Positions 33,169-44,032 of a stretch of DNA of 64,000 nucleotides are shown here, piece after piece. The notes beneath the pieces are model-generated. The model worked only from the letters and a program-made list of their open reading frames with translations. It was not told the DNA's origin and did not search any database. The stretch's first letter is position 1, and every line of letters starts with the position of its first letter. The stretch covers positions 1,240,001-1,304,000 of the forward strand of contig NZ_QRBB01000001.1 of assembly GCF_003363135.1 (NCBI RefSeq), in the 5' to 3' direction. The DNA comes from Alteriqipengyuania lutimaris (GTDB lineage Bacteria; Pseudomonadota; Alphaproteobacteria; Sphingomonadales; Sphingomonadaceae). The translations under genes and the position numbers were made by a program.

Positions 33169-33393
33169 ATGCTGCTCACTTCATTTCCGATGCTGTCGAC
33201 GATAGCCGCACCGCTCAATATCGTGACCCTGCTGATCGTCCTCGCGATTGCAGTTGCACTGTTCGTCTTCTTCATGCGCAAACGCTCCAACCGGCATCCG
33301 ATGGACACGCCGCGCGGCAAGGCCGCCGAGGAAATGCGGCGCGAGGAAGCCGAAGAGGAACGCCGCGAGGAAGGCCGCCCCAAGGTCGACTGA
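33169..33393 (+). CDS. Small membrane-anchored charged protein, unknown function
   Basis: A 74-residue protein with one membrane helix (IVTLLIVLAIAVALFVFFMR), a short basic stretch, and a Glu/Arg-rich tail (EEMRREEAEEERREEG) likely to be helical in the cytoplasm. The ATG at 33169 is preceded by GGGAGAACC. It lies 83 bp after hemA, a gap with a CGCCGC/GCGGCG stem, so linkage to the superoperon is unclear. No family recognised. Confidence 0.65.
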   Translation: MLLTSFPMLSTIAAPLNIVTLLIVLAIAVALFVFFMRKRSNRHPMDTPRGKAAEEMRREEAEEERREEGRPKVD

Positions 33394-33464
33394 TCCCTAC
33401 TGTCGCGGGGCAACGCGCTACCTGCCGCCTCGCTGTTCAATCGCCCGCTGCCTCACGCAAAAAG

Positions 33465-33492
33465 AAAGGCCGGACCTCGCGGTCCGACCTTT
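33465..33492 (-). terminator. Terminator of the pseudoazurin-like gene
   Basis: Read leftward, a stem of AAAGGTCGGACC with GGTCCGGCCTTT around GCGA is followed by CTTTTT: a clear rho-independent terminator 32 bp after the gene's stop. Confidence 0.85.
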
Positions 33493-33523
33493 CCTTCGAT
33501 CAGTCGATCGATCGAGCTGTCGC

Positions 33524-34105
33524 TTACGAGCCGAGCATGCCCTCGGACTGCGCCTGGTCGAAAATCTCTTCGAACTTGCCACCGGCAAGCCCGGGGTGCG
33601 ACGTTTCGCGCGCGGATTCGAGATTGTCGGTCATGCCGTCGCCTTCGACGATGATCAGGCCGACCATGCCCGCCGCGTAGTGCGGCACGCACTTGTAGCC
33701 GTAGATCCCTGGCACGGGGACGACGTAATCGACCGGCTCGTTGATCTCGCCTTCCCAGCCGCGCGCGCCATCGGGGACCATTCCCTCGATGGAGGACGAC
33801 TGGTGAGTCGGGTCGGTCGGGATGAAGCGGATCGTGTCGCCGACCTGCGCGGTGATCAGGCGCGGCTTGAACACCTGCAGTCCGCTTCCGTCGGGATCGC
33901 GCGTCAGCATCTGGATCTCGATGATGTTGCCGTTGGGCTCGACCTCGGGCTCCTGCGACATCGCCGCGGCCTCGGTCGTTTCGGCAGCAGCGGGAGCCTG
34001 CGTTTCGGCAGTCGCCGGCTGCTCCTCGTCCGCGCGGCTGTTGCAGCCTGCGGTCGCAATGAGTCCTGCAAGAGCAATGCTGCCTAGAAGGGCACGTTTT
34101 TTCAT
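33524..34105 (-). CDS. Pseudoazurin-like blue copper lipoprotein
   Basis: A 193-residue cupredoxin. The N-terminus MKKRALLGSIALAGLIATAG ends in a cysteine suitable for lipid attachment, although the lipobox is imperfect. An Ala/Glu/Thr-rich linker follows, then a domain with type 1 copper ligands: His in TDPTHQSSSIEGM and Cys-x2-His-x4-Met in GYKCVPHYAAGMVGLIIV, the pseudoazurin spacing. It probably carries electrons in the periplasm. The start ATG at 34105 begins the signal peptide; an upstream ATG at 34174 gives a poorer N-terminus. Confidence 0.85.
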   Translation of the reverse strand: MKKRALLGSIALAGLIATAGCNSRADEEQPATAETQAPAAAETTEAAAMSQEPEVEPNGNIIEIQMLTRDPDGSGLQVFKPRLITAQVGDTIRFIPTDPTHQSSSIEGMVPDGARGWEGEINEPVDYVVPVPGIYGYKCVPHYAAGMVGLIIVEGDGMTDNLESARETSHPGLAGGKFEEIFDQAQSEGMLGS

Positions 34106-34193
34106 AGTCTTGATCCTCTCCTCTGTTCGGCTGGGACCGTCCCCACCCGTGCAATACCCCAATTGGTGGAGCAAAGAAAGCAGCCTGTGGTGG

Positions 34194-35459
34194 CTATTTA
34201 CCTCGAATATTGGCCTCTTTTACAAAGCGATGCCTGATTCTCGACACGAGGAGGAAGATGGTCAGGATGACTAGTGGCGTGACGACTCCGATGACGATGT
34301 CGACGACGTTGCGCGTGCCGAGCGCCTTCACCCCCTTGGCCATGTAGGCGATCAGCGCGACCGCGTAGTAGCTTGCCGCGATGACCGACAGCAGCTCGAC
34401 CAGGTTCTGCAGCCGTAGCTGGAGATTGAAAGTGCTCTCCATCGATCGCAACAGGTCGAGATTCTGCGCCTTGATGCGCGTGTCGATCCGCGTGTTGAGC
34501 AGCGCGATGGCATCGCCGCTGCGTTCGGACAGGCGCTGGAGCCGGTTGACGAATGTCTCGATCGTCCGATTGGCGGGGACCAGCCGCCGTTCGGTGAAAT
34601 CGGTCAGGCTCTGGAAGCCATCGATCGGCTCCACGCCCAGCCCGTCGAGCCGGTCGCCGGCAATCTGGGCATAGGCCCGGCTGGCGCTGGTGCGATAGCT
34701 GTTTTCGGCGCGAAGCCGCGCGAGTTCGGCGGAAACCTTCGAGAGATCGCCCAGCAGCCCCTCGTCGTCGTGTTCGGCATCGTCGGCCAGCGCCTGTACG
34801 TAGGCGGCCAGCTGCGCTTCGAGCGTGTTGAGTTCGGGCATCAGACGCTGAACGGGCGGCAGGCCGACGAGGGCGAGATTGCGGTAATTGCCAAGCTCCT
34901 GCAGCCGCTGGACGATCCGCCCCAGATCGTCCGCCTGCCGGTTGGGCGCACAGATCAGCAGCCGCCCGTGCCCATCCTCGCGGATGCGAAAATCCGACCA
35001 TACCCGCACGCCCGAGCAGACGTAGCAGGATACCAGATCCTCCCGCTCGAACTCCATTGCGGGCAGAAGCTCTTCGGCCTCGGCCTCGCTTGCCTCGACA
35101 TAGACCTTGGTGGCGCGCAGCACCGCCCCGGGCCAGTCGCCGAACCAGCCGGTGAGCGCGTCGCGGGTGGCGTTCTCCTGCCCGCTGCCGATCAGGGTGA
35201 CGGTCACCGCTTCGGTATGCCGTTCCCACAGCACGGTCACATCATCGGCGAAGCGCAGAACGGCAAAGCGGCTCTCGCGTTTCTCGCTATGCGGTGGGAT
35301 CGGTGGATTGGCGAGATGCTGCTGTTCGGTATCGCGCCCTGCCTCTTCGACGAGGCACACCATCTGGATGATGCGCGAGGGTGCCCGGACCGGAGCGAAG
35401 CGGCGCAGGTGCATCTCGTGCACCAGTTCACGCCGCAAGGGATGCTCCGTGAAGGCCAT
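34194..35459 (-). CDS. DUF3422 family membrane protein
   Basis: A 421-residue protein of the DUF3422 family, function unknown. It starts MAFTEHPLRRELVHEMHLRR, with a globular N-terminal half (RFAVLRFADDVTVLWERHTE) and a long helical region (ENSYRTSASRAYAQIAGDRL, TERRLVPANRTIETFVNRL). Two C-terminal membrane helices (LSVIAASYYAVALIAYMAKG and VVDIVIGVVTPLVILTIFLL) follow. The arrangement resembles CorA-like helical membrane proteins, but that is only a resemblance. A start at 35516 is possible but adds no conserved sequence. Confidence 0.8.
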   Translation of the reverse strand: MAFTEHPLRRELVHEMHLRRFAPVRAPSRIIQMVCLVEEAGRDTEQQHLANPPIPPHSEKRESRFAVLRFADDVTVLWERHTEAVTVTLIGSGQENATRDALTGWFGDWPGAVLRATKVYVEASEAEAEELLPAMEFEREDLVSCYVCSGVRVWSDFRIREDGHGRLLICAPNRQADDLGRIVQRLQELGNYRNLALVGLPPVQRLMPELNTLEAQLAAYVQALADDAEHDDEGLLGDLSKVSAELARLRAENSYRTSASRAYAQIAGDRLDGLGVEPIDGFQSLTDFTERRLVPANRTIETFVNRLQRLSERSGDAIALLNTRIDTRIKAQNLDLLRSMESTFNLQLRLQNLVELLSVIAASYYAVALIAYMAKGVKALGTRNVVDIVIGVVTPLVILTIFLLVSRIRHRFVKEANIRGK

Positions 35460-35866
35460 GGCGTGCAATACACCAAAAGCGGACCATGCGGAAGCAGCGC
35501 GCGCGGGGCGCTGCACGCACGCGCGGCGCGATCCTGCGCGCCGTATCCGGAGCGCGAGGCGCGGAAGCAGCCTGTGCGTCTTCGCCTGTCCTACACCGTC
35601 CGGAGCCGCTAGCGTGACGGCGGCTCTTTCCTATCGTCGTTCGTCGGATCCGCGCGCCTGACGCTCACAGGCATTTTTCGCGCCGCAAATCGGCAAAGTG
35701 TCACCTTGAGCATATCAAGTCGCTGAGAATGCGGCATTTTGTCAGGGTGACACATGGGTGACACCTGTCACCCTGTGTCACCCCCCGACATCGCGCCGAT
35801 ATTGCGCCAAAATGCCGGTTGGGGGAGGGGGCGCACCAGCCCCCCTCCGTCCCGATTGGGAAGCGA
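35460..35866. other. Non-coding gap between DUF3422 and the aldehyde dehydrogenase
   Basis: About 400 bp with no convincing gene. It must contain the leftward promoter of the DUF3422 gene. It also holds a compound TGTCACC palindrome (35745-35783), a further GTGTCACC copy near 35699, and a GC-rich stem (GGAGGGGGC with GCCCCCCTCC, about 35823-35849) just downstream of the aldehyde dehydrogenase stop that may act in termination. Confidence 0.6.
35745..35783. repeat. Compound TGTCACC/GGTGACA palindrome
   Basis: GGGTGACACATGGGTGACA is followed at once by its near-exact reverse complement ending GTGTCACCC. Four copies of a GGTGACA/TGTCACC heptamer are thus packed in 39 bp, with another GTGTCACC about 45 bp upstream. 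The symmetry suggests either a multi-site operator or a cruciform-forming repeat. Confidence 0.7.
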
Positions 35867-37309
35867 TCAGCTTTCGTGGATGGTCTTGGCGACCATGCAG
35901 TGCATCACGCCTTCCTCGCCGTCTTCGCGCCCGAAGCCCGACCATTTCACGCCGCCGAAGGGCGCATCGGGCGCGCTCACATTGGCGCCGTTGATCGCCA
36001 GCATCCCGGCCTCGACCTCGGCGGCGAGGCGGCTGCGCAGCTTGGGATCGTTGGTCCAGGCATAGGCGGCGAGGCCGTAGGGCAGGCGGTTCGCCTCCTC
36101 CACGATCGCATCCGCATTGGCCATCGGGTTGAGCAGCGCGATCGGGCCGAAGGGCTCCTCGTTCATGATCTCCGCGTCGAGCGGCACTTCGCTGAGCACG
36201 GTCGGTTCGAAGAAGAAGCCCTGGTTGCCGATCCGCTCGCCGCCCGTGTCGAGCTTCGCGCCCTTGTCCTTCGCGTCGGCGATCTTCTTGGCGAGGCCTT
36301 CGGGTCCGCGCTCGTTCGCCATCGGGCCCATCTGGGTGTCCTTCTCCATCCCGTTGCCGACCTTGATCGCCTTGGTGCGCTCGACGAAACCGTCGCGGAA
36401 GGCGGGGAACAGGTCTTCCTCGATCAGGAAGCGGGTGGGGCTGACGCAGACCTGCCCGGCATTGCGGTAGGCCGCGCCGACCATCGTATCGAGCACGGTG
36501 TCGACGTCGCTGTCCTTGAACACCATCACCGGCGCGTGGCCGCCCAGTTCCATCGTGGTGACCTTCAGATCGTCCGCCGCCAGCTTGACCAGATGCTTGC
36601 CGACCGCGGTCGACCCGGTGAAGGTGACCTTGCGGATGATCGGCGAGCCAAGCAGGTGGCGGCTGACCTCGTCGGGTACGCCGAAGACCACCTGGCAGAC
36701 ATCGCCCGGCACGCCCGCATCGAGCAGCGCCTGCACCAGCGCGAGGCCCGCCGCCGGGGTTTCTTCGGACGGTTTCACGATGACCGAGCAGCCCGCCGCG
36801 ATCGCGCCGCCGACCTTGCGCACGACGTTGATCGCGGGGAAGTTCCACGCTGCGAAGCCGGCGATCGGGCCGACCGGCACGTAGATCACGCGCGCGCTCT
36901 GCCCTTCGGGGCGAACCAGCGTGCGGCCATAGGCGCGCTTGCACTCGCCCGCGTAGAATTCGAGGAGCATCGCGCAGTAGATGACTTCGCCCATCGCCTC
37001 GCGCTGCGGCTTGCCCTGTTCGCGCGTCAGCAGCTCGCCGATCGCGCCGGCACGCTCGCGCAGCAGCGCTGCCGCCTTGTGGAGCGCGGCGGCGCGCTTG
37101 TCCGCGCTTTCTTTGCGCCACGAGTGGAAGCCCTTGTCCGCATTGGCGAGCGCGGTGTCGAGATCGTCGCTGGTCGCATGCGGCAGGCTGCCGAGCACTT
37201 CGGCCGTCGCCGGGTCGATGACGTCCTGCGTCTTGCGGCTGCCGCCGGAGACTTTCTCGCCGCCGATCAGAAGGTGAAGGGAGGAATGGTCGCTCGGTGC
37301 ATCGGTCAT
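35867..37309 (-). CDS. gabD: NAD(P)-dependent succinate-semialdehyde dehydrogenase
   Basis: Oxidises succinate semialdehyde to succinate, linking 4-aminobutyrate breakdown to the TCA cycle. The 480-residue aldehyde dehydrogenase has the cofactor segment PVGPIAGFAAWNFPAINVVR, VTFTGSTAVGKHLVKLAA, the general-base glutamate in TMELGGHAPVMVFKDSDV and the catalytic cysteine in NAGQVCVSPTRF. The substrate is assigned from closest family resemblance and could be another semialdehyde. Transcribed alone. Confidence 0.85.
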   Translation of the reverse strand: MTDAPSDHSSLHLLIGGEKVSGGSRKTQDVIDPATAEVLGSLPHATSDDLDTALANADKGFHSWRKESADKRAAALHKAAALLRERAGAIGELLTREQGKPQREAMGEVIYCAMLLEFYAGECKRAYGRTLVRPEGQSARVIYVPVGPIAGFAAWNFPAINVVRKVGGAIAAGCSVIVKPSEETPAAGLALVQALLDAGVPGDVCQVVFGVPDEVSRHLLGSPIIRKVTFTGSTAVGKHLVKLAADDLKVTTMELGGHAPVMVFKDSDVDTVLDTMVGAAYRNAGQVCVSPTRFLIEEDLFPAFRDGFVERTKAIKVGNGMEKDTQMGPMANERGPEGLAKKIADAKDKGAKLDTGGERIGNQGFFFEPTVLSEVPLDAEIMNEEPFGPIALLNPMANADAIVEEANRLPYGLAAYAWTNDPKLRSRLAAEVEAGMLAINGANVSAPDAPFGGVKWSGFGREDGEEGVMHCMVAKTIHES

Positions 37310-37407
37310 ATGGGCAGGGTCCTTTGGCTAGCGGTTGGTCTCGTGTCCGCGCCGTTCTTTCAGAAAGAGGCAGCGCCGGGCGTGCGCTTCAGGTATGGTC
37401 CCGGGTC

Positions 37408-37797
37408 ATGATCGCCAACCTCTTGCCGCTCGTTTTTCTCGCCCTCCAGCCCGCGACCGCTGCGGACGGGCCTGCCGCGCCCCCCGCTTCGACGGAAAAG
37501 GAGGCCGTATCGCTGCCCGCGGACCAGCAGGGCGCGATCCGCTGTTCGGCGGCCTTCGCGCTGATCGCCGAACGCCAGCGGCTGGGCGAGGAGGCGGCGC
37601 TGGAATATCCTCCGCTGGCCGAGCGGGGGCGCGAATTCTTCGTCCAGGCAAGCGCACGGGTGATGGACGAATCCGAACTCGACCGGGCGGCGATCAGCGC
37701 GCAGCTGCGCAGCCAGGCGCAAAGCATCGTCGCGGAGGGCACGCTCGACCAGATCATGCCGCCATGCCTCATGCTGCTCGAAGCTTCGGGCATCTGA
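37408..37797 (+). CDS. Secreted hypothetical protein
   Basis: A 129-residue protein with a signal peptide (MIANLLPLVFLALQPATAAD). The mature part is helical with two cysteines (AIRCSAAFALIAERQRLG and IMPPCLMLLEASGI) that could form a disulfide. I do not recognise a named family. The ATG at 37408 is chosen because it begins the signal peptide; a longer frame from 37297 overlaps the divergent aldehyde dehydrogenase start. Confidence 0.65.
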   Translation: MIANLLPLVFLALQPATAADGPAAPPASTEKEAVSLPADQQGAIRCSAAFALIAERQRLGEEAALEYPPLAERGREFFVQASARVMDESELDRAAISAQLRSQAQSIVAEGTLDQIMPPCLMLLEASGI

Positions 37798-37877
37798 TCG
37801 CCTGATTGCGCACAACTGGCCGCAGTCGCACGCAAGCATCTGGATTTGCGGACACGAATACCCCAAGTGGGGCGCGC

Positions 37878-38549
37878 ATGTGGACCGTCCACCAATTCCC
37901 GCTCTGCCCGTTCAGCCGCAAGGTACGCATCCTGCTGCGCGAGAAAGGCGTGCCTTTCGCCCTCAACCGGCTCGATCCGTGGAAGGCCGACGACGATTTT
38001 CTCGACATGAACCACGCAGGCCGCGTGCCCGTGGTCGAGGAGACCGAGAAGGGGATCGTGCTCAGCGATTCGACCGCGATCTGCGAATATTTCGAGGAAA
38101 CGGTCGACAAGGCGCCGATGATCAATGGGTCGGCGCTCAACCGCGCGGAAATCCGCCGGCTGGTCGCTCTGCTGGAGGAGAACCTGTTCGGCGATGTCAC
38201 CATGCCGCTGCTGCACGAGCGGATGAAGAAGCGCTTGGTGCTGCGCGAACCGCCAGATTCGCGGATCATCCGCGAGGCGATGAAGCTGGCGCACGCGCAT
38301 CTCGACTATCTCGACTGGCTGCTCGATCACCGCGCCTGGATCGCGGGCCCGCAGATGAGCCTCGCCGACATCACCGCCGCCGCCCAGCTTTCGGTCGCGG
38401 ATTACCTCGGCGGAATCGACTGGAAGGATCACGGCCCCACGCGCGACTGGTACGCCGCCTTCAAGAGCCGCCCGAGCTTCGGCCCGCTGCTGAGCGAGCG
38501 GATGGACGTGATCCAGCCGCCCGCGCACTACGCGCAGCTGGACGACTAA
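37878..38549 (+). CDS. Glutathione S-transferase family protein
   Basis: A 223-residue GST-fold protein. The N-terminal thioredoxin-like domain starts [20 protein letters not shown], with the CPFS site in place of the catalytic serine/cysteine region, and has [20 protein letters not shown], the glutathione-binding cis-Pro and Ser-Thr motif. An all-helical C-terminal domain contains [20 protein letters not shown]. Substrate unknown. A standalone gene. Confidence 0.88.
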   Translation: MWTVHQFPLCPFSRKVRILLREKGVPFALNRLDPWKADDDFLDMNHAGRVPVVEETEKGIVLSDSTAICEYFEETVDKAPMINGSALNRAEIRRLVALLEENLFGDVTMPLLHERMKKRLVLREPPDSRIIREAMKLAHAHLDYLDWLLDHRAWIAGPQMSLADITAAAQLSVADYLGGIDWKDHGPTRDWYAAFKSRPSFGPLLSERMDVIQPPAHYAQLDD

Positions 38550-38643
38550 CGCCTCTGGCAGCGGCGGGTGGCGCGCGGCGATAAGCGCCGAAACTGGAAC
38601 TCCGCGGATTGCGGGCCATATAACCGGGAAAGGAGTTTCCCAT

Positions 38644-39060
38644 ATGTCCGACAAGCTCGAACTGACCGAAGACCAATGGCGCGAGCGCCTAACCCGCGAA
38701 CAGTACCAGGTGCTGCGCGAGGCGGGGACCGAGCGTGCCTTCACCGGCGCCTACGACAAGCTGAAGGACGAGGGCGAATATCACTGCGCCGCCTGCGGCA
38801 ACCTCGTCTTCCGCAGCAACGAGAAATACGACAGCGGATCGGGCTGGCCCAGCTTCTATGCCCCGGTCGAAGACGATGCGGTGGAAACCAAGCAAGATGT
38901 CTCGCACGGCATGACCCGCACCGAGGTGCTGTGCGCGAACTGTGACAGCCACCTGGGCCACGTCTTCCCCGACGGCCCCAAGCCCACCGGGCTGCGCTAC
39001 TGCATCAATTCGGTCGCGCTCGAATTCGAAGCCGCGGGCGATCCTCCCGTCGGGAGCTGA
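38644..39060 (+). CDS. msrB: Peptide-methionine (R)-S-oxide reductase MsrB
   Basis: Reduces R-methionine sulfoxide in proteins. The 138-residue protein has two zinc-binding CxxC pairs ([10 protein letters not shown] and [13 protein letters not shown]), the substrate-pocket [12 protein letters not shown] and the catalytic cysteine in [21 protein letters not shown] precedes the ATG. The partner msrA lies at 54826-55380. Confidence 0.96.
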   Translation: MSDKLELTEDQWRERLTREQYQVLREAGTERAFTGAYDKLKDEGEYHCAACGNLVFRSNEKYDSGSGWPSFYAPVEDDAVETKQDVSHGMTRTEVLCANCDSHLGHVFPDGPKPTGLRYCINSVALEFEAAGDPPVGS

Positions 39061-39180
39061 TGCGCGAATTGCGGCAAAATCATGTCGTTCATTCGCCATT
39101 GAGCTTTGTCCGTGCATAGGCGAGATGCGTAAATTCGGGCGCGCGTCGCGGCGCGCCACAGGTTGGGACGAAGCATCTAG

Positions 39181-41397
39181 ATGGCGGGATATGGCACCAC
39201 AGGCGCGAAGGGGAAGCGGAGATTCCCCGGCGCCAGGACGTGGGAGAAAACCCCCCGCTGGCTGCGTCTGACGGTAATGTGGCTGGGCGGCCTCGCCGCT
39301 CTCGCCGTGATCTTCCTGATGCTGGCGGTCGCTTTCGCCGCTCGTTCGCTTCCATCCTACGAGGAACTCAAGGCCGCGCAGACCGCGCAGACCATCGTCG
39401 TACGCGCGGCCGACGGCAGCGAGATCCTGGAGCTCGGTCCAAGCTACGGCGAATGGCTCGACAAGGAAGAAATTCCCGATGTCATGAAGCAGGCGATGAT
39501 CGCGGTGGAAGATCGCCGGTTCTATTCGCACTTCGGCGTCGACGTCGTGCGGACCGGCGGGGCGGTCCTTGAGCCGATCTTCGGCTCGCGCTCGCGCGTG
39601 GCGGGGACCTCCACGATCACGCAGCAGCTGGCGCGCAACGTCTTCCTCAATTCGAACCGCACGATCGACCGCAAGCTGCGCGAAGGCGTGCTGGCCCTGG
39701 CGCTGGAAGCGAAGTTCGACAAGGAGCAGATCCTCGAACTCTATCTCAACAAGGTCTATTTCGGCGGCGGCGCCTATGGCGTCGACAGCGCCAGCCGCAA
39801 GTTCTTCAGCCATCCCGCGACCGAACTTTCGACCGCCGAGGCCGCGATCATCGCAGGCCTGGTCAAGGCGCCGAGCCGCTATTCGCCGACCGCCGATGTC
39901 GACGCCGCCGTGGGCCGCGCGCAGGTCGTGCTGCGGCTGATGCGCGAACAGGGACGGATCAGTGCCGAGCAGGCATCGGTCGATCCCTCCGCCGTGAGGC
40001 TCAAGGAAGAGAGCGGCCAGAACTCGGTGCGCTATTTCACCGACTGGGCGCTCCCGCAGCTAGACATCCTGCTGCCCAACACGCTCGAACCGATCGAGGT
40101 GTGGACCACGATCGACACCGGAATGCAGGCTGCCGCGACCGCCGCGGTCAAATCGAACGCGCCCAGCGGGGCGCAGGGCGCGCTCGTCTCGCTCGATCGC
40201 GACGGTGCGATCCGCGCGCTGGTCGGCGGGACCGACTACGTCCAGAGCAATTTCAACCGCGCGACCGTGGCCCAGCGCCAGCCCGGCTCGGCCTGGAAGC
40301 TGTTCGTCTATCTCGCCGCGCTCGAAAGCGGATACCGCGCCGACGATACCGTGGTCGATGCACCGATCACGATCGACGACTGGAGCCCCCGCAACTCCAG
40401 CGGACGTTTCTCCGGCGAGATGAGCATGCGCCAGGCCTTCGCCTATTCGGTGAACACCATCGCCGCGCAACTGGGCAACGAGGTCGGCTTCGGAACGGTC
40501 GCGTCGATGGCGCGGCGCTTCGGGATCACGTCGGACATTTCCACCTTCCCCTCGATGGTACTGGGCAGCTCCGAAGTCCGCCTGATCGATATGACCCGCG
40601 CCTTCGCCTCGGTCGCGGCGGGCGGCGTCTCGGTCGAACCCTACGGCATTGTCAAGGTCACGACGACCGGCGGAGAGACGCTCTACCAGCACGAGCGTGC
40701 GCGCGAAGTGCGGCTGGTGCCCGACTATGTCGCCACCCAGATGACCGACCTGCTGCAGGCGGCAGTGCAGACCGGCACGGGCCGCGCCGCGCAGATCGGC
40801 CGCCCGGTGGCCGGCAAGACGGGCACCACCAGCTCGAACAAGGATGGCTATTTCGTCGGGTTCTCTTCCGGCCTGACCACAGGCGTATGGATGGGCCGCG
40901 ACGACAACAACGCGGTCAGCGGGCTGTCGGGCGGGCGAGCCCCTGCGCAGGCCTTTGCCGCCTTCATGCGCTTTGCGGTGAAAGACCGCCCGGTCGAGGA
41001 ATTCGATACCGATACCGACCTGCCCGATTGGCAGATCGAGCCGGACGAGGAATTCAATTACGGCGATCCGGAGGATTATTACTTCATCGACGAGCAGGGC
41101 AACCTGATCGAGCCGGGACGCGGTGCGAGCGAACCGGGCCCCGCCAGCGAGGGCGCGACCGAAGGCACGCGCGGCCAGCCCGGGCAAGGCGCCGACGGCG
41201 AGCAGCAGGCGGTCGACGACGATTTCCTCGAACGCGCGATCGGCGGTAATCAGGGCGGTAATCAGGGTGGGGGCCAGACGACCCGGCCGCAGCCTCCGCA
41301 GCAGCAGCCTCCGCCCCAGCCGAGGCCATCGCCGCAACCGGCGCAGCCCGGGCGCGAGGCCCCGCCGCTCGCTCCCCAGCGATCGCCCGGCCAATAG
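39181..41397 (+). CDS. Class A penicillin-binding protein 1A-type
   Basis: A bifunctional peptidoglycan synthase of 738 residues. It has a short basic N-terminus, one membrane helix (LGGLAALAVIFLMLAVAFAA) and a glycosyltransferase domain with EDRRFYSHFGVDVV, STITQQLARN and ILELYLNKVYFGGGAYGVDS. The transpeptidase domain has SxxK (GSAWKLFVY), SVN (AYSVNTIAAQLG) and KTG (GKTGTTSSNKDGYFVG) motifs. The C-terminal about 90 residues are low-complexity Gly/Gln/Pro (GGNQGGNQGGGQ, then Pro-Gln repeats), likely disordered and periplasmic. Confidence 0.94.
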   Translation: MAGYGTTGAKGKRRFPGARTWEKTPRWLRLTVMWLGGLAALAVIFLMLAVAFAARSLPSYEELKAAQTAQTIVVRAADGSEILELGPSYGEWLDKEEIPDVMKQAMIAVEDRRFYSHFGVDVVRTGGAVLEPIFGSRSRVAGTSTITQQLARNVFLNSNRTIDRKLREGVLALALEAKFDKEQILELYLNKVYFGGGAYGVDSASRKFFSHPATELSTAEAAIIAGLVKAPSRYSPTADVDAAVGRAQVVLRLMREQGRISAEQASVDPSAVRLKEESGQNSVRYFTDWALPQLDILLPNTLEPIEVWTTIDTGMQAAATAAVKSNAPSGAQGALVSLDRDGAIRALVGGTDYVQSNFNRATVAQRQPGSAWKLFVYLAALESGYRADDTVVDAPITIDDWSPRNSSGRFSGEMSMRQAFAYSVNTIAAQLGNEVGFGTVASMARRFGITSDISTFPSMVLGSSEVRLIDMTRAFASVAAGGVSVEPYGIVKVTTTGGETLYQHERAREVRLVPDYVATQMTDLLQAAVQTGTGRAAQIGRPVAGKTGTTSSNKDGYFVGFSSGLTTGVWMGRDDNNAVSGLSGGRAPAQAFAAFMRFAVKDRPVEEFDTDTDLPDWQIEPDEEFNYGDPEDYYFIDEQGNLIEPGRGASEPGPASEGATEGTRGQPGQGADGEQQAVDDDFLERAIGGNQGGNQGGGQTTRPQPPQQQPPPQPRPSPQPAQPGREAPPLAPQRSPGQ

Positions 41398-41430
41398 CCC
41401 GCCGGCGCTTCGCTCCTAATTGTGTCGCCC

Positions 41431-41472
41431 AATCAAAAGCCCCGCCGGATCGCTCCGACGGGGCTTTTGATT
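41431..41472. terminator. Bidirectional terminator between the PBP gene and degP
   Basis: AATCAAAAGCCCCG and CGGGGCTTTTGATT flank a smaller CGGA/TCCG stem, giving a long hairpin with T-runs in both directions, between two converging genes. Confidence 0.9.
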
Positions 41473-41496
41473 GCGGTATGTTCGGTCTGAAAGCGC

Positions 41497-43032
<1,536 letters not shown>

Positions 43033-43187
43033 GTCCTTCTGGTTCCTTTATATTTCGGCCGCTCTCGCGCATTCAATGCGCGAAGGGCCGCTCTATTTCC
43101 CGCCATCCCTTCAAAGGGGCGGGCGCTTAATCCCGATTGAACGACCGGGACCCGCTCTGCCGAACGGCAATGCCGCTCGACGAACGG

Positions 43188-44030
43188 TCAACGCTGTCCG
43201 CGGAACTGCCGCAGATATTCGTTGTCGGGCGAAAGGATGATGTTGCTCTCGCTTTGTGCATCGCCATCGCGGCCGGTCTCGAATGTCTGGTCGTAGCTCT
43301 GCATCGCGCGGTAGAAATCGTAGAAATCGGCGTCTTGCCCGAAGCTTTCGGCATAAATGCGGGCGGCTTCGGCGTCGGCCTCGGCGCGGATGATCCGCGC
43401 GTCGCGGCTGCCGCCGGCGCGGATCGTGCGCGCCTCGCGCTCGCGATCCGATTCCATCCGCCGGAAGGCCGATTGCAGCGGAGCTTCGGGCAGGTCGGTG
43501 CGCATGATCTTCACATCGACCACTTCGGCCCCGTACTGGCGTGCCTGACGGTCCAGATTGGCGCGGACATTGGCTAGCGCATTGCCGCGCTCTGCGGTCA
43601 GCATCCCCTGGAAGGTGCGGCGGCCCAGTTCCTGCCGCAGCACCGAGTTGAGGATCGGCTCGAGCGCGTTGCGCACGCCATCGGTCGTGCCTGCACGTTC
43701 CACCATGCGGACCGGATCGACGATCCGGAAGCGCGCGTAGGCGTTGACCAGCAGGCGCTGCTGATCGGCCGAGAGGACTTCCTGATCGTTCATCTCGAGG
43801 TCGAGCAGCCGCTTTTCCACGCGGCGAACCGAGTCGATGAAGGGCACGCGCAGGTACAAGCCTGCATCTGTGTCTCCGCCGATCGTGTTAACGGTGCCGA
43901 CCGGGTCACCCGTGCGCACGATCACAGCCTGCTCTTCCTCGGGCACGATATAGACGCTCATCAGCAAGCCGACGATCAGAATGCCCAGGACCACCAGGGC
44001 GATGCGGTATCTTTCCCAGAATCCGTTCAT
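43188..44030 (-). CDS. hflC: FtsH protease modulator HflC
   Basis: HflC with HflK forms the SPFH/prohibitin-type cage around FtsH in the inner membrane. The 280-residue protein has one N-terminal helix (IALVVLGILIVGLLMSVYIV) and EEEQAVIVRTGDPVG. The SPFH domain contains LLDLEMNDQEVLSADQQRLL, and a helical region contains DREREARTIRAGGSRDARII and RAEADAEAARIYAESFGQD. Starts 2 bp after hflK. Confidence 0.94.
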   Translation of the reverse strand: MNGFWERYRIALVVLGILIVGLLMSVYIVPEEEQAVIVRTGDPVGTVNTIGGDTDAGLYLRVPFIDSVRRVEKRLLDLEMNDQEVLSADQQRLLVNAYARFRIVDPVRMVERAGTTDGVRNALEPILNSVLRQELGRRTFQGMLTAERGNALANVRANLDRQARQYGAEVVDVKIMRTDLPEAPLQSAFRRMESDREREARTIRAGGSRDARIIRAEADAEAARIYAESFGQDADFYDFYRAMQSYDQTFETGRDGDAQSESNIILSPDNEYLRQFRGQR

Positions 44031-44032
44031 GA

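Noticed and set aside
35754-36065. Short forward frames (78-103 residues) in and after the DUF3422-aldehyde dehydrogenase gap
   Set aside because: Proline- and threonine-rich translations of GC-rich or repeat DNA, no ribosome binding site, overlapping the end of the aldehyde dehydrogenase.
41227-41397. Tandem repeat at the end of the penicillin-binding protein as a mobile or CRISPR-like array
   Set aside because: It is a coding low-complexity Gly/Gln/Pro tail, common in this protein family; there are no regular spacers.
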